Of a stretch of DNA of 64,000 bases, positions 43,246 to 51,782 are shown piece after piece; the stretch's first letter is position 1, and each line of letters starts with the position of its first letter. The notes under the pieces were generated by a model. It had not been told where the DNA came from. It made no database searches and was given only the letters and a program-made list of their open reading frames with translations. This DNA comes from Pseudanabaena sp. UWO311. GTDB taxonomy: Bacteria > Cyanobacteriota > Cyanobacteriia > Pseudanabaenales > Pseudanabaenaceae. A program made the translations under genes and the position numbers. The stretch covers positions 1-64,000 of the forward strand of contig NZ_SJEE01000006.1 in assembly GCF_006937785.1 (NCBI RefSeq), given 5' to 3'.

Positions 43246-43674
43246 ATGGAGCAATTGAGAATTGACGTAGCTATAGAGCCACAATCTGATGAAATTGAAT
43301 TTGTGATGCAACAGATTATCAATTTCAACAGAAATCGTGTAGGGGAAGGCAACTATAAGCACCTAGCAATCTTTTTGAGAGATGTAGATGGGCATATAGT
43401 TGGCGGATTGGTTGGAGAAACCTATTGGCAGTGGTTATATGTTGATGTGTTGTGGGTACAGGATTCTTTTCGTGGGGAAGGTTATGGTGATGCTCTTCTA
43501 GCCACTGCGGAACAAGAAGCTGTGAAGCGAGAGCGAGGTTGCAAATATGCCTATTTAGAAACGTTCAGTTTTCAAGCTCTAGATTTTTATCAAAAGCGTG
43601 GATATGTTATTTTTGGCGAACTAACAGACTTTCCTCAAGGCTATAATCGTTTCTTTTTGAAGAAGGATCTATAG
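43246..43674 (+). CDS. GNAT family N-acetyltransferase
   Basis: This 142-residue protein has the GNAT core: IVGGLVGETYWQWLYVDVLWV (beta 4), FRGEGYGDALLATAEQEA (the acetyl-CoA loop RGxGxG-like), AYLETFSFQALDFYQKRGYV. The acceptor substrate is unknown. It stands alone between repeats and a convergent LuxR regulator. Confidence 0.9.
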   Translation: MEQLRIDVAIEPQSDEIEFVMQQIINFNRNRVGEGNYKHLAIFLRDVDGHIVGGLVGETYWQWLYVDVLWVQDSFRGEGYGDALLATAEQEAVKRERGCKYAYLETFSFQALDFYQKRGYVIFGELTDFPQGYNRFFLKKDL

Positions 43675-43683
43675 AGAACACTG

Positions 43684-43803
43684 GGATCACCGCATAGATC
43701 GCCCACACCAAACCTTTTAGCAGATAGATAACGATCTCCTAGAAATCACGACTCATAGTAATAGCGATCGCCTTGAGGAGATTGATTTTTGATGAGATCG
43801 CCT
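43684..43803 (+). repeat. HIP1-bounded intergenic repeat block
   Basis: Contains the third spacer type (TTTTAGCAGATAGATAACG) and then CTAGAAATCACGACTCATAG and CTTGAGGAGATTG, between convergent genes. Confidence 0.75.
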
Positions 43804-43824
43804 AATTAGTTAAGAAATTAAGAT

Positions 43825-44514
43825 CTAAATCTTCAAGATCGCAACCATCTCGGCTCTTGCGGAGACATCTAATTTCCGAAACATTCGTTTTAGAGCCTGT
43901 TTTACTCCTTCCCTTGATATTCCGATGCGATCGCCGATTTCGCGATTGTTAAAACCTTTTGCGACCAGTTCTGCGACCTCCCGTTCGCGCATCGTGAGGC
44001 AATTCAACTTTTCAGAATTAGAGTTTCGTAATTCTGCCATTCTTACCGAAAGATGCAAGGAGAGAGTGCTGATATGCAGCAAATCTTTGTCGGCAAAGGG
44101 TGGCAAGTCTTGCTCGCGCAAAAAATAGATGCCGCCCACAAGGTTTCCATTGCCAACGAGAACCGATGCCATACCATTCTCGATTCCTTCGGGACGAAAA
44201 ACTTTTCGGTAAATATCTGATTGCTGCCAACTTTCTTGGGTTTGGATGGATAAGTTATGGATAGGAGTCTTTTCTTGTATAGCAGTCAGACTAATCCGAT
44301 CGCCCTGACGACCGAGTTGATGATAGTGATCGCAGAAAGATTGCGATAATCCTCGGAAATCCGCAGAAATGATTTCCGAATTTGCATCGAGGCGATCGAA
44401 TCCCCAAGCCTTTGCCATGAAAAATTTCCCCGCATCCTCGATAAAGCGATCGCGCAGTTCTACTTCGCTTCGAGCCGTGGCAATTTGCCATAAAAAATTT
44501 TGCCAATCCGACAT
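43825..44514 (-). CDS. LuxR family transcriptional regulator
   Basis: This regulator of about 229 residues has a GAF-like N-terminal half (WGFDRLDANSEIISADFRGL, VLVGNGNLVGGIYFLREQDL) and a LuxR helix-turn-helix at the end (LTMREREVAELVAKGFNNREIG ... EGVKQALKRMFRKLDVSAR in outline). It is clearly paralogous to the regulator at 56152. The ATG at 44514 is preferred over a start at 44625 that would overlap the divergent MAPEG gene. Probably it controls the MAPEG gene 83 bases away. Confidence 0.9.
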   Translation of the reverse strand: MSDWQNFLWQIATARSEVELRDRFIEDAGKFFMAKAWGFDRLDANSEIISADFRGLSQSFCDHYHQLGRQGDRISLTAIQEKTPIHNLSIQTQESWQQSDIYRKVFRPEGIENGMASVLVGNGNLVGGIYFLREQDLPPFADKDLLHISTLSLHLSVRMAELRNSNSEKLNCLTMREREVAELVAKGFNNREIGDRIGISREGVKQALKRMFRKLDVSARAEMVAILKI

Positions 44515-44597
44515 TTTGTACTCAGATGGGGACTTCCCTAAAAAACTTTTGAAGCATATTGTAAATCTAAATATTGGCAATTTAGATCGATCTTGCG

Positions 44598-44987
44598 ATG
44601 AACTCGGATTTAACATCATTAACAATCCTCGCCCTATGGGGGATCGCCCTCAATCACACCCCTGCGATTGCCCGTGTCCTTCGTTCCAACGTAGCATGGG
44701 GGATGGGAAATCGCGAAACCTCGCCCGATGTACCTGCATGGGTAGAAAGAGCCGATCGCGCACAAAGAAATCATCACGATAACCTCGCGGCGATCGCCAT
44801 TGTCATCCTCAGCGCTCAAGTTATGGGAAAGACAGATGCGATAACTGGGATTGCGGCAATAGTCATCGTAACCAGTCGAATTCTCCATAGCTTGACCTAT
44901 ATCTTCGGGATTGTCGGCTTAAGATCGTTGGCTTATTTTGTTGCGTTGGGAGCTTTGCTAGTTATAGTTTGGCGATCGTTCATCTAG
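44598..44987 (+). CDS. MAPEG family membrane protein
   Basis: This 129-residue protein has four hydrophobic segments and MAPEG features: RVLRSNVAWGMGNRE, VERADRAQRNHHDNLAAIAI, SRILHSLTYIFG. MAPEG proteins include glutathione-linked membrane enzymes; bacterial small members are mostly uncharacterised. It is divergent from the LuxR regulator at 43825 and is followed by DUF4336 after 23 bases. Confidence 0.9.
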   Translation: MNSDLTSLTILALWGIALNHTPAIARVLRSNVAWGMGNRETSPDVPAWVERADRAQRNHHDNLAAIAIVILSAQVMGKTDAITGIAAIVIVTSRILHSLTYIFGIVGLRSLAYFVALGALLVIVWRSFI

Positions 44988-45010
44988 AATATCTATAGTT
45001 TAAAAGCATC

Positions 45011-45727
45011 ATGATCAGAGAATTAGATCGCGATATATGGGTTGCGGAACAGCCATTACGATATTTTGGGCTGAATGTTGGCACGAGAATGACGATTATT
45101 CGCCTTTCTCAAGGAGATTTAGCCGTTATTTCACCGATTCGACCAACTCCAGAAATGGTCGCTCAGATTGGTAAACTCGGAGAAGTTGGGCATATCATCG
45201 CTCCCAATCTGTATCACTATTTATTCGCCGAAGATTTCAAAAAATTATATCCAAAAGCAATATTCTGGGCGACATCGGGATTGAATCTTAAAAAGCCCAA
45301 CTTTTCAATCGATCGTACAATCGGGATTGATGATGATGTTTTATGGGATGGGCTAGAACCTATGTTTTTTGATGGGTTTAAAACGCTGGATTTACGCGGG
45401 TTTGTCCCACTGAATGAATGGGTGTTCTTTCATACTGCAACCCGTACTTTAATCTTGACTGATGCCGCTTTTAACTTTGATGAGAGCTTTCCAGCCCTGA
45501 CACAATTTGCCGCTAGATTGATTGGTGGCTACAAAAATTTGAGTCCATCCCTTTTAGAGCGAGTTGCAACGACTGAAAAAGAGCGAGTAAGGCGATCGGT
45601 TGTGAAAATTTTAAACTGGGATTTCGAGCGAGTAATTATGGCTCACGGTAGTATCGTAGAGGAGAAGGCAAAACAAAAGTTCAAGCTTGGATACGAAGAT
45701 TTTTTAGGGGAGCCTATCCTTTTATAA
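45011..45727 (+). CDS. DUF4336 protein
   Basis: This 238-residue protein matches DUF4336, which looks like a degenerate metallo-beta-lactamase fold: MTIIRLSQGDLAVISPIRPT, HIIAPNLYHYLFAEDFKKLYP, WVFFHTATRTLILTDAAFNF, RVIMAHGSIVEE. The single HG near the end is a possible metal-site remnant. Biochemical role unknown. It sits downstream of MAPEG on the same strand and probably shares its LuxR control. Confidence 0.88.
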   Translation: MIRELDRDIWVAEQPLRYFGLNVGTRMTIIRLSQGDLAVISPIRPTPEMVAQIGKLGEVGHIIAPNLYHYLFAEDFKKLYPKAIFWATSGLNLKKPNFSIDRTIGIDDDVLWDGLEPMFFDGFKTLDLRGFVPLNEWVFFHTATRTLILTDAAFNFDESFPALTQFAARLIGGYKNLSPSLLERVATTEKERVRRSVVKILNWDFERVIMAHGSIVEEKAKQKFKLGYEDFLGEPILL

Positions 45728-45742
45728 TTTTTCTGTAAGACT

Positions 45743-45792
45743 AGCGATCGCCTCCAGCAAACCCTTTAGCAGATAGATAATTGAGGCGATCG
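45743..45792 (+). repeat. HIP1-bounded repeat unit
   Basis: The third spacer type (CCTTTAGCAGATAGATAATTG) between HIP1 boxes in the convergent gap before the LysR gene. Confidence 0.7.
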
Positions 45793-45795
45793 CAC

Positions 45796-46662
45796 CTAAT
45801 CCACCTCCCAATTATGACTTGCCGCATAATGACAAAAACGCTCCACAATTTCCGAACTTTGCTGCTGTCGCCACTTGATGCCAATCGTTCGTTGAAAATC
45901 TAAATCAACAATTGGAATATAGACAATACCAGTTAGACCGCGCCATTTTGGCATAACGCTAATTCCCAGCCCCGCCTTTATCCAAGAGATCACCCATTCT
46001 TCTCGACTAGCGCGATAGATTACCTTAGGATGAATATTCTTCGCTTCCAGAATATCGCACTCCCTTTCGGCAAATTCGCAATTGATGCGATCAATAAATG
46101 GTTGTCCGTCTAATTCCATCAGGCGTACAGAAGTTCGTTGGGCAAAGGGATGATTAAGCGGTACTGCTAACTGCAAGGATTGACTAAAAAGCGCGAACGA
46201 GGATTGCGGTTCTTCGCGATCGCCCAAAACCGTTAGCGCCACATCAACTTCTCCTTCTTCTAACCAATCCCGCAATTTTTCTTGCGTCCCATCCCGCAAT
46301 TCAATGGTTACGCTAGGGCAATCCTGCTGAAACCTGCTAACCAATTCCGCTAACTCCGCAACCCGTATGGTTGTGAGCGCACCGAGCCTTAAAATTGGCT
46401 GTTCGTGAAATCCCTTCAGTTCGTGTAGCGCCGCTTGATACTGCGCCATGATGATTGTCGCTTTCTCCAAGAAAGAACGCCCTGCTTGCGTTAAAACCGT
46501 GCGTCGCCCACCGCGCTCAAATAGGGAAACCCCTAATTCCTGCTCCAATTTCTTAATGCCCGTTGACAGAGAAGGCTGGGATAAATATAGACGCTCGGCT
46601 GCTCGCGAAAAATTTCCAGTCTCGGCGATCGTCAAAAAGTAACGTACCTGATATAAATCCAT
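45796..46662 (-). CDS. LysR family transcriptional regulator
   Basis: This 288-residue regulator has the OxyR/CbbR-like N-terminus (YFLTIAETGNFSRAAERLYL, PSLSTGIKKLEQELGVSLF). The C-terminal domain contains two Cys (INCEFAERECDI), one of which could be a redox Cys, but the OxyR-specific spacing is not shown here. It is divergent from the peroxiredoxin gene at 46815, a pairing seen for peroxide-responsive LysR regulators. Confidence 0.9.
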   Translation of the reverse strand: MDLYQVRYFLTIAETGNFSRAAERLYLSQPSLSTGIKKLEQELGVSLFERGGRRTVLTQAGRSFLEKATIIMAQYQAALHELKGFHEQPILRLGALTTIRVAELAELVSRFQQDCPSVTIELRDGTQEKLRDWLEEGEVDVALTVLGDREEPQSSFALFSQSLQLAVPLNHPFAQRTSVRLMELDGQPFIDRINCEFAERECDILEAKNIHPKVIYRASREEWVISWIKAGLGISVMPKWRGLTGIVYIPIVDLDFQRTIGIKWRQQQSSEIVERFCHYAASHNWEVD

Positions 46663-46699
46663 CTATTGATATCCTTTATAGCTTCTATCGTTAATATAG
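46663..46699. promoter_or_regulatory. two CTAT/ATAG inverted repeats in the LysR/peroxiredoxin promoter
   Basis: CTAT-N11-ATAG (46663-46681) and CTAT-N7-ATAG (46685-46699) lie between the LysR start codon and the peroxiredoxin. Repeated ATAG/CTAT half-sites are typical of OxyR-like operators. This is a candidate only. Confidence 0.5.
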
Positions 46700-46814
46700 T
46701 CTTGCTAAATAGTTTAACATCCCGCAGTATGAATACATCGACTAGGGCAAATGAGAAATCCACCAAACCCAAGTCTTTAAAAACAGTTATTCAAATGCAA
46801 TTGGAGATTGGCTC

Positions 46815-47360
46815 ATGACTACACAAATTGAAAGAACAACCTCGCCCAAACTAATCATGGGGCATCCTGCGCCTAGTCTGGAGGTGAAAACCCTCGATGG
46901 CAATGTTTGGAACTTAGCAAAACAGCCTACTGACAAATACATTGCGCTCGTGTTTTATCGTGGTCTTCATTGCCCTTTCTGTCAAGAATACGTTGCCAAT
47001 GTAGACAAACAACTGGCTGAATTCAACCGAATTGGCGTAAATGTGATTGCCATCAGCGGCGATACATTAGAACGGGCGCAGGAATTCAAAGCCGTCAGTA
47101 AGATCGAGAATTTGGCGATCGGCTATGGTTTAACCCCAGATGATATGCACCGATGGGGTCTCTATATCAGTAAGGAACACTTTGAGAGCGAACCAGCGAT
47201 CTTCAGCGAGCCTGCCACTTTCATCATCAAGCCCGATGGTCGTCTTTACTATGCCAATATTGGCACTCATCCTTTTGCTCGTCCCGATTTGAGTATTCTC
47301 TTACGAGGATTGGACTACATCGTTCACCATGACTATCCTTTTCGTGGAACCGAGTGGTAA
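46815..47360 (+). CDS. AhpC/TSA-like peroxiredoxin
   Basis: This 181-residue thioredoxin-fold protein has the peroxiredoxin motif FYRGLHCPFCQEYV with the peroxidatic Cys, and SGDTLERAQEF and FIIKPDGRLYYANIGTHPF. It is a one- or two-Cys-type peroxidase with a CPFC pair. The gene is divergent from a LysR regulator and likely peroxide-inducible. Confidence 0.9.
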   Translation: MTTQIERTTSPKLIMGHPAPSLEVKTLDGNVWNLAKQPTDKYIALVFYRGLHCPFCQEYVANVDKQLAEFNRIGVNVIAISGDTLERAQEFKAVSKIENLAIGYGLTPDDMHRWGLYISKEHFESEPAIFSEPATFIIKPDGRLYYANIGTHPFARPDLSILLRGLDYIVHHDYPFRGTEW

Positions 47361-47417
47361 TCGATCAATATGGAAGCGGGAAACCCATTTCTCGCAATGC
47401 TTTTGCAACCCTAACTC

Positions 47418-47561
47418 ATGGCAAAAGCAACTATAGGAGCTAGGCGAAAAGACGAAATAATCATACTTGGATGGAGTATTGCGAGCATCTGCTTTTTTAT
47501 TACAATTCATCTCGTAATCAATCAATTCAATCAATTCAATCAATTCAAAGACTTAAATTGA
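47418..47561 (+). CDS. possible small membrane protein with NQF repeats
   Basis: An open frame of 47 codons starts at ATG 47418. It is basic at the N-terminus (TIGARRKDE), followed by one hydrophobic segment (IIILGWSIASICFFITIHLV), and ends in three NQF repeats encoded by a perfect 9-base tandem (47520-47546). There is no clear ribosome-binding site. It might be a small membrane protein or only a repeat artefact in the 258-base gap. Confidence 0.35.
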   Translation: MAKATIGARRKDEIIILGWSIASICFFITIHLVINQFNQFNQFKDLN

Positions 47562-47619
47562 TATTATTCCTGCCAAGATTTTTTTTGCAAGTTCAAATTA
47601 CAAAATATTAGGATTTATT

Positions 47620-48252
47620 ATGAAATCATCAAAACCGACTTCTCAATTCATTAAGACATTCACTCGTCGAGGCTTTGTAGTTGGTGGCACGATCGCTAGC
47701 GTTTCAACCGCACTCCTCGTTTCTGCACTTCCCAGTCATGCGGAATCGGGAGATTTAGCAATTCTCAATGCCGCCATTGACCTAGAGAATCAAGGGATTT
47801 GGGCATACGGAGTTGCAGGCGGAAAACTAAGTCAAACGGCTGTTGGAAAGACAGTTTTAGCCTTGGGACTGCGCAACCGTGCCGATCACATTAAACATCG
47901 CGATGCTCTGTTAGCTCTGGTAAAGCAACTGGGAGGCACGCCTGTCGCTGCGAAGGAAAGCTACGATCTATCCAGCTACATCCAAGCTGGGGAAGGAAAT
48001 CTGGATAGCGATGTCAACATTGCCAAGCTGGCTCTTGCTTTGGAAGTGGATGCCGCTCTCGCTTATATCGGTGCCTTTAGCAAGTTCAAAAGCTCCGCTC
48101 TGATTGCAGCAGCAGGTACGATCGCCCCAGTAGAGGCATCCCATGCTACAGCGATTCGTGCAGCCTTCATTGCGCTTGGCACAAAAATTGAATACATCCC
48201 CGCTTCCTTTGTGAGTGCCGATACTCGCGATGCTTGGATTCTAAAAGTATAA
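47620..48252 (+). CDS. TAT-exported ferritin-like domain protein
   Basis: This 210-residue protein has a twin-arginine signal (FTRRGFVVGG followed by a hydrophobic stretch and SHAES). A ferritin-like four-helix region follows: AILNAAIDLENQGIWAYGVAGG, NRADHIKHRDALLALVKQLGG, ALALEVDAALAYIGAF, VEASHATAIRAAF. The Glu and His spacing suggests a di-metal site. It would act in the periplasm, perhaps in iron handling or peroxide defence. A cupredoxin follows within 11 bases of its stop. Confidence 0.88.
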   Translation: MKSSKPTSQFIKTFTRRGFVVGGTIASVSTALLVSALPSHAESGDLAILNAAIDLENQGIWAYGVAGGKLSQTAVGKTVLALGLRNRADHIKHRDALLALVKQLGGTPVAAKESYDLSSYIQAGEGNLDSDVNIAKLALALEVDAALAYIGAFSKFKSSALIAAAGTIAPVEASHATAIRAAFIALGTKIEYIPASFVSADTRDAWILKV

Positions 48253-48263
48253 AAGGAGTTAAT

Positions 48264-48632
48264 ATGACTACCTCATTTCTATCCTTAAGATTTACTCGTA
48301 GACTCCAGTCCTTTGGGTTGTTTATTGTGGTGATCGCGCTTGTCATCTTCATCGGGGCGATCTGTTCGTATAGTGCTAACTCAATTACAGTAACGATCGA
48401 AGGCTTTCAGTTTACGCCCGCCGAGATCGAGATCAAGCAAGGCACCATCGTTACATTTATCAATAAGGATGATGCACCTCACACGGTCGATCCAGATTCT
48501 GGAGAAGGTTTTGTGGGGACAGGACGACTGAAGTCAGGAGAAAGCAAAGCGATCGCGTTTAATACTCTGGGCATTCAATCCTATCATTGCGCTATTCATC
48601 CCAGCATGATGGGCAAGGCGATCGTTAAGTAG
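48264..48632 (+). CDS. membrane-anchored cupredoxin (plastocyanin-like)
   Basis: This 122-residue protein has an N-terminal hydrophobic anchor (FGLFIVVIALVIFIGAIC) and a cupredoxin domain with type 1 copper ligands: His in DAPHTVDPD, Cys and His in YHCAIHPSMMG, and Met in the same loop. It probably transfers electrons or copper in the periplasm. AAAGGAGT sits before the ATG. Adjacent to the TAT ferritin-like protein, with which it may work in metal-dependent redox defence. Confidence 0.92.
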   Translation: MTTSFLSLRFTRRLQSFGLFIVVIALVIFIGAICSYSANSITVTIEGFQFTPAEIEIKQGTIVTFINKDDAPHTVDPDSGEGFVGTGRLKSGESKAIAFNTLGIQSYHCAIHPSMMGKAIVK

Positions 48633-48723
48633 ATGGCGATGTTCCCCGATGATTTTCTCCATTAAGGTGATTTTCCTCGAATGATTTAAACTAACTAATT
48701 TTCATTGACTGATTTTTGTTGTA

Positions 48724-48736
48724 CCCGAATTTCGGG
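48724..48736 (+). promoter_or_regulatory. CCCGAA-T-TTCGGG hairpin overlapping a ribosome-binding site
   Basis: A perfect 6-base stem. Its right arm shares GGG with the strong GGGAGGA Shine-Dalgarno site (48734-48740) of the next gene, so folding could reduce translation. Confidence 0.45.
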
Positions 48737-48746
48737 AGGATTTGAT

Positions 48747-49121
48747 ATGGATACCATTCGTTTTATCAGCGGTTCTTTACACGGAATTTTAGACTATGCT
48801 GCTGCCATTGTTCTAATTTCAGTCCCATTGGCACTTAACTTCCAAACAACATCACCACTGGCTTTATGGCTATCAGTTGCGGCTGGAGTTCTACTAGTCA
48901 CCTACAGTCTTATCACCGATTATGGACTGAGTCTTGTGAAGTGGATTCCTTTTAACATTCATTTAATCCTAGATGCAGTTGCTGGGGTTGCTTTTCTCGT
49001 CGCACCATTTTTGTTTGGGTTTGAAGGATTGATTCGTTGGTTTTACTTTGCTAACGGTGCGATCGTGCTGCTTCTGGTCCTCGTCACCGATCCTCGTATT
49101 TCAAGAGTGGGAAATCGTTAA
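48747..49121 (+). CDS. SPW-like four-helix membrane protein
   Basis: This 124-residue protein has four hydrophobic segments (IRFISGSLHGILDYAAAIVLI, LWLSVAAGVLLVTYSLI, VKWIPFNIHLILDAVAGVAFL, WFYFANGAIVLLLVLV) with internal two-fold similarity (SGSLHGILDYAA and PFNIHLILDAVA). It resembles the SPW-repeat or similar small bacterial families; function unknown. The start at 48747 follows a strong GGGAGGA site. Confidence 0.75.
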   Translation: MDTIRFISGSLHGILDYAAAIVLISVPLALNFQTTSPLALWLSVAAGVLLVTYSLITDYGLSLVKWIPFNIHLILDAVAGVAFLVAPFLFGFEGLIRWFYFANGAIVLLLVLVTDPRISRVGNR

Positions 49122-49217
49122 ACTTCAAGATCTAATTACAAGAATAGGTGGTGGCATATACAACAGGGTAACCACATCTTATTTTTAAAACGCTTGCTGA
49201 AAAAAGGTTTAACTTGT

Positions 49218-49272
49218 TTTTGGATTTTGAAGCCAGAAAACCAAAGCCTTTCTCAGCAGGGCTTTTTTGACT
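49218..49272 (-). repeat. dispersed repeat-like element with AAAGCC...GGCTTT hairpin
   Basis: On the minus strand the sequence reads like a translated repeat KKALLRKALVFWLQNPKT, which I recall as a recurrent cyanobacterial interspersed sequence. It contains AAAGCC and GGCTTT arms and a T run. No transposase is visible. It lies in a 290-base gap between the SPW-like and DUF2721 genes; nothing else is supported there. Confidence 0.4.
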
Positions 49273-49412
49273 AAATGTGTTTGCTCTCTTAGGACTATCA
49301 AGTGAAGTAAACGCTATGAGCTTTTCGGTTGACATTGGCTCAATTAAATGGAATTTGTTCCATCCACGCTAAAATCTTAGCCAAATATTAATCTCGATTG
49401 AAAGTTCAAACC

Positions 49413-49991
49413 ATGCCAAGCGAAGCAGTTGTTAAAACTATAGGACTGATTATTGCCCCTGTTGTAATGATTACAGCTTGTAGCATTATGCAGAATGGAT
49501 TAATTGCTCACTATAACTCCCTAGAGGAACGTATACGCCAGGTGAATCACTGGATTATCAGTTTATTAGAAACAGATTTGAGCCAAAATAGCATTAAAAC
49601 TGAACTTCCTGAGAATTTAGATTCTCAACTAGCGCTCAAAGCCGATCGCTTACATCATTTAGAGCACCATCTCTTACCACATTTATTCCATCGTCATCAC
49701 ATACTGCATGACGTTTTGGGATTGGTTTATCTTGCTATTCTGACACAAATATTGGATATGCTTGTGATTGCAATTGCAGTTACAACAGATGTTGGCTGGT
49801 TATCTCAACTTGTATTGGTGGTTTTCCTAATTGGGATTGGGATTTTGTTTACAGGAATTGTGCTTGTTTCCTACGAATTACGTACATCCCATGAATCGAT
49901 TCAGCTTGAAACCCATCATAATTGCCAGCAATGCAAGCAAAAGTCCTACAAGAGCAAGCGATCGCCTAGAACTCCTAATTTACAGCACTAG
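49413..49991 (+). CDS. DUF2721 family membrane protein
   Basis: This 192-residue protein has one N-terminal segment (IGLIIAPVVMITACSIMQNGL) and two more after the middle (LVYLAILTQILDMLVIAIAV; LVLVVFLIGIGILFTGIVLV). The stretch ACSIMQNGLIAHYNSLEERIR and HHLLPHLFHRHHILHD (His rich) fits DUF2721. A Cys pair (HNCQQCKQK) lies near the C-terminus. Function unknown. Confidence 0.75.
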   Translation: MPSEAVVKTIGLIIAPVVMITACSIMQNGLIAHYNSLEERIRQVNHWIISLLETDLSQNSIKTELPENLDSQLALKADRLHHLEHHLLPHLFHRHHILHDVLGLVYLAILTQILDMLVIAIAVTTDVGWLSQLVLVVFLIGIGILFTGIVLVSYELRTSHESIQLETHHNCQQCKQKSYKSKRSPRTPNLQH

Positions 49992-50139
49992 CGATCGCAT
50001 ACCGTAAACCTTTAGAAGATAGATTGTTGAGGCGATCGCCTAAAAATCACGAATCACAGTTATAGCGATCGCCTCCAGCAAACCCTTTAACAGATAGGCG
50101 ATCGCCTAGAGATCGCGACTCATAGTAATAGCGATCGCC
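49960..50139 (+). repeat. HIP1-bounded intergenic repeat block
   Basis: Two to three spacer pairs, including the CCTTTAACAGATAGGCG variant. The block starts within the end of the DUF2721 gene, whose last codons come from repeat sequence. Confidence 0.8.
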
Positions 50140-50275
50140 ACCAACTCTAGTGATATTGATTATTTTAGAACTGATTGTATAGCAACAACTTAATATTATA
50201 AAACTTGACACAGTTGCAATGTAGCAGATAATCAGATGAAGATCGCCAATTCAAGGATGAAAGAGTATTAATATA

Positions 50276-50860
50276 ATGCATGACATAGAAAACATTAAGA
50301 TCCCCAAAATTGTTCAAGATATTTTAATAAAGACTGAAAAAATTGGATTTCAGATGGTGTCAGAACCTCTAGTTGGGGCGTTACTAAGAACTTTAGCAGT
50401 GAGTAAACCATCTGGTCGATTTCTAGAACTTGGTACTGGAACGGGAGTCTCAACAGCATGGATTTTGAGTGGAATGGATTTGCAATCAACGCTATTGACA
50501 GTTGACAATGATGCTGCGCTTGTTGCTATTGCCCAAGAGCATCTTGGCAAGGACTCAAGAGTAGAATTTCAGGTGGAAGATGGCGACGCTCTTATAGAGA
50601 AGTTAAGTAACAGTAAACAACTCTTTGACATGATATTTGCAGATACATGGGCTGGGAAATACACTCATTTCGAGGAAGCACTGCAATGCTTAAAGTCTGG
50701 AGGGCTGTATATTATTGACGACATGCTGCCTCAAAGTAACTGGCCAGAGGGTCATGAGTTAAAGGTAAGTGCACTGATTACAGAGTTAGAGAAACGTAGT
50801 GATTTGAGTGTAATTAAAATAAGTTGGGCTAGTGGAGTTATTATCGCGGCGAAGAAATAG
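50276..50860 (+). CDS. class I SAM-dependent O-methyltransferase-like protein
   Basis: This 194-residue protein has SAM motif I (FLELGTGTGVSTAWILSGM), the acidic loop (LLTVDNDAALVAIAQ), and metal-site-like Asp residues in FDMIFADTWAGKY and YIIDDMLPQ. It resembles cation-dependent O-methyltransferases. The substrate is unknown. It stands alone between repeats. Confidence 0.85.
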   Translation: MHDIENIKIPKIVQDILIKTEKIGFQMVSEPLVGALLRTLAVSKPSGRFLELGTGTGVSTAWILSGMDLQSTLLTVDNDAALVAIAQEHLGKDSRVEFQVEDGDALIEKLSNSKQLFDMIFADTWAGKYTHFEEALQCLKSGGLYIIDDMLPQSNWPEGHELKVSALITELEKRSDLSVIKISWASGVIIAAKK

Positions 50861-50878
50861 CACCTTTAAAAGCATAAA

Positions 50879-50950
50879 ATGCGATCGCCTAGAAATCACG
50901 ACTTGTAGTAATAGCGATCTCATTTATGAAGATAAATTATTGAGACGATC
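50879..50950 (+). repeat. HIP1-bounded repeat unit
   Basis: One full spacer pair (CTAGAAATCACGACTTGTAG, then TTTATGAAGATAAATTATTG). Confidence 0.75.
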
Positions 50951-51049
50951 AAAATAATTCTCAATAACATAGAGTTAGAATAGCAGTTTGCAATAATTTG
51001 TGAAGATTGGTACTAGATAATTGTTGTTTTGAGAACATTATTACCACAA

Positions 51050-51640
51050 ATGATTATTTGGTTAAATGGAGCCTTTGGTGTTGGCAAAACTCAGACTGCC
51101 TTTGAGTTACATAGTCGCATTCCTAATAGTTTTGTGTTTGACCCCGAACAAATAGGTTTTTTTCTTGACAAAATCGTTCCGCTAGATGTTCGAGTAGGAG
51201 ATTTTCAAAACCACCCTATCTGGCGCGAATTTACCTGTCAAGGGCTGCGATATGTTGCTGAGAATTTTGAAGGGACTATTATCGTTCCAATGACAATAGT
51301 CGAGCCTATCTATTACGATCAAACTGTTCGAGCATTGAAAAGTTATGGGTTGCAGGTGTATCATTTTACTTTGCTTGCATCTCGCGATACGATTCTTCGT
51401 AGGTTGAGACGAAGGGGTGATGGAAGTAATTCTTGGAATGCACGTCAACTAGATCGATGCTTAGAATGTTTATCAGATGAGAAGTTTGCTTTTCATCTCA
51501 ACACAGAGGGGAAAGGAGTTGAGGTTGTTGCTGAAGAAATTGCTTATTACGCAGGGCTTAATATAAATCCTCCAACTTGGCATCCAATTTTTCGCCCTTT
51601 AAAGCGGATGATCGTTCAAATACGTCATATTCGATTTTAG
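51050..51640 (+). CDS. TmrB-like P-loop NTPase
   Basis: This protein of about 196 residues begins with MIIWLNGAFGVGKTQTA, a Walker A in the form typical of TmrB-like tunicamycin-resistance proteins. It continues with FVFDPEQIGFFLDKIVP, DFQNHPIWREFTCQGLRYVAENF and IVPMTIVEPIYYDQ. The LLASRDTILRRLRRRGDG segment is like the lid of shikimate or gluconate kinases. It may modify a small molecule by phosphorylation; resistance function is inferred from family only. Confidence 0.88.
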   Translation: MIIWLNGAFGVGKTQTAFELHSRIPNSFVFDPEQIGFFLDKIVPLDVRVGDFQNHPIWREFTCQGLRYVAENFEGTIIVPMTIVEPIYYDQTVRALKSYGLQVYHFTLLASRDTILRRLRRRGDGSNSWNARQLDRCLECLSDEKFAFHLNTEGKGVEVVAEEIAYYAGLNINPPTWHPIFRPLKRMIVQIRHIRF

Positions 51641-51651
51641 AAAGAGGAATA

Positions 51652-51728
51652 TAGCGATCGCCTTTAGAAGATAGATTGTTGAGGCGATCACATAGAAATC
51701 ATGACTCACATTATTAGCGATCGCAAAT
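51652..51728 (+). repeat. HIP1-bounded repeat unit
   Basis: One spacer pair in reversed order (CTTTAGAAGATAGATTGTTG, then CATAGAAATCATGACTCACA) between convergent genes. Confidence 0.75.
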
Positions 51729-51782
51729 AAGCGGCATGACCTCCAAGCCTTGAGGAATGTCATGTAGTCAATACTGAGCCAC

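Noticed and set aside
49132-49335. Insertion-sequence remnant or small gene in the gap
   Set aside because: Only a short hairpin-bearing dispersed repeat is visible; no transposase, no target duplication and no terminal inverted repeats.
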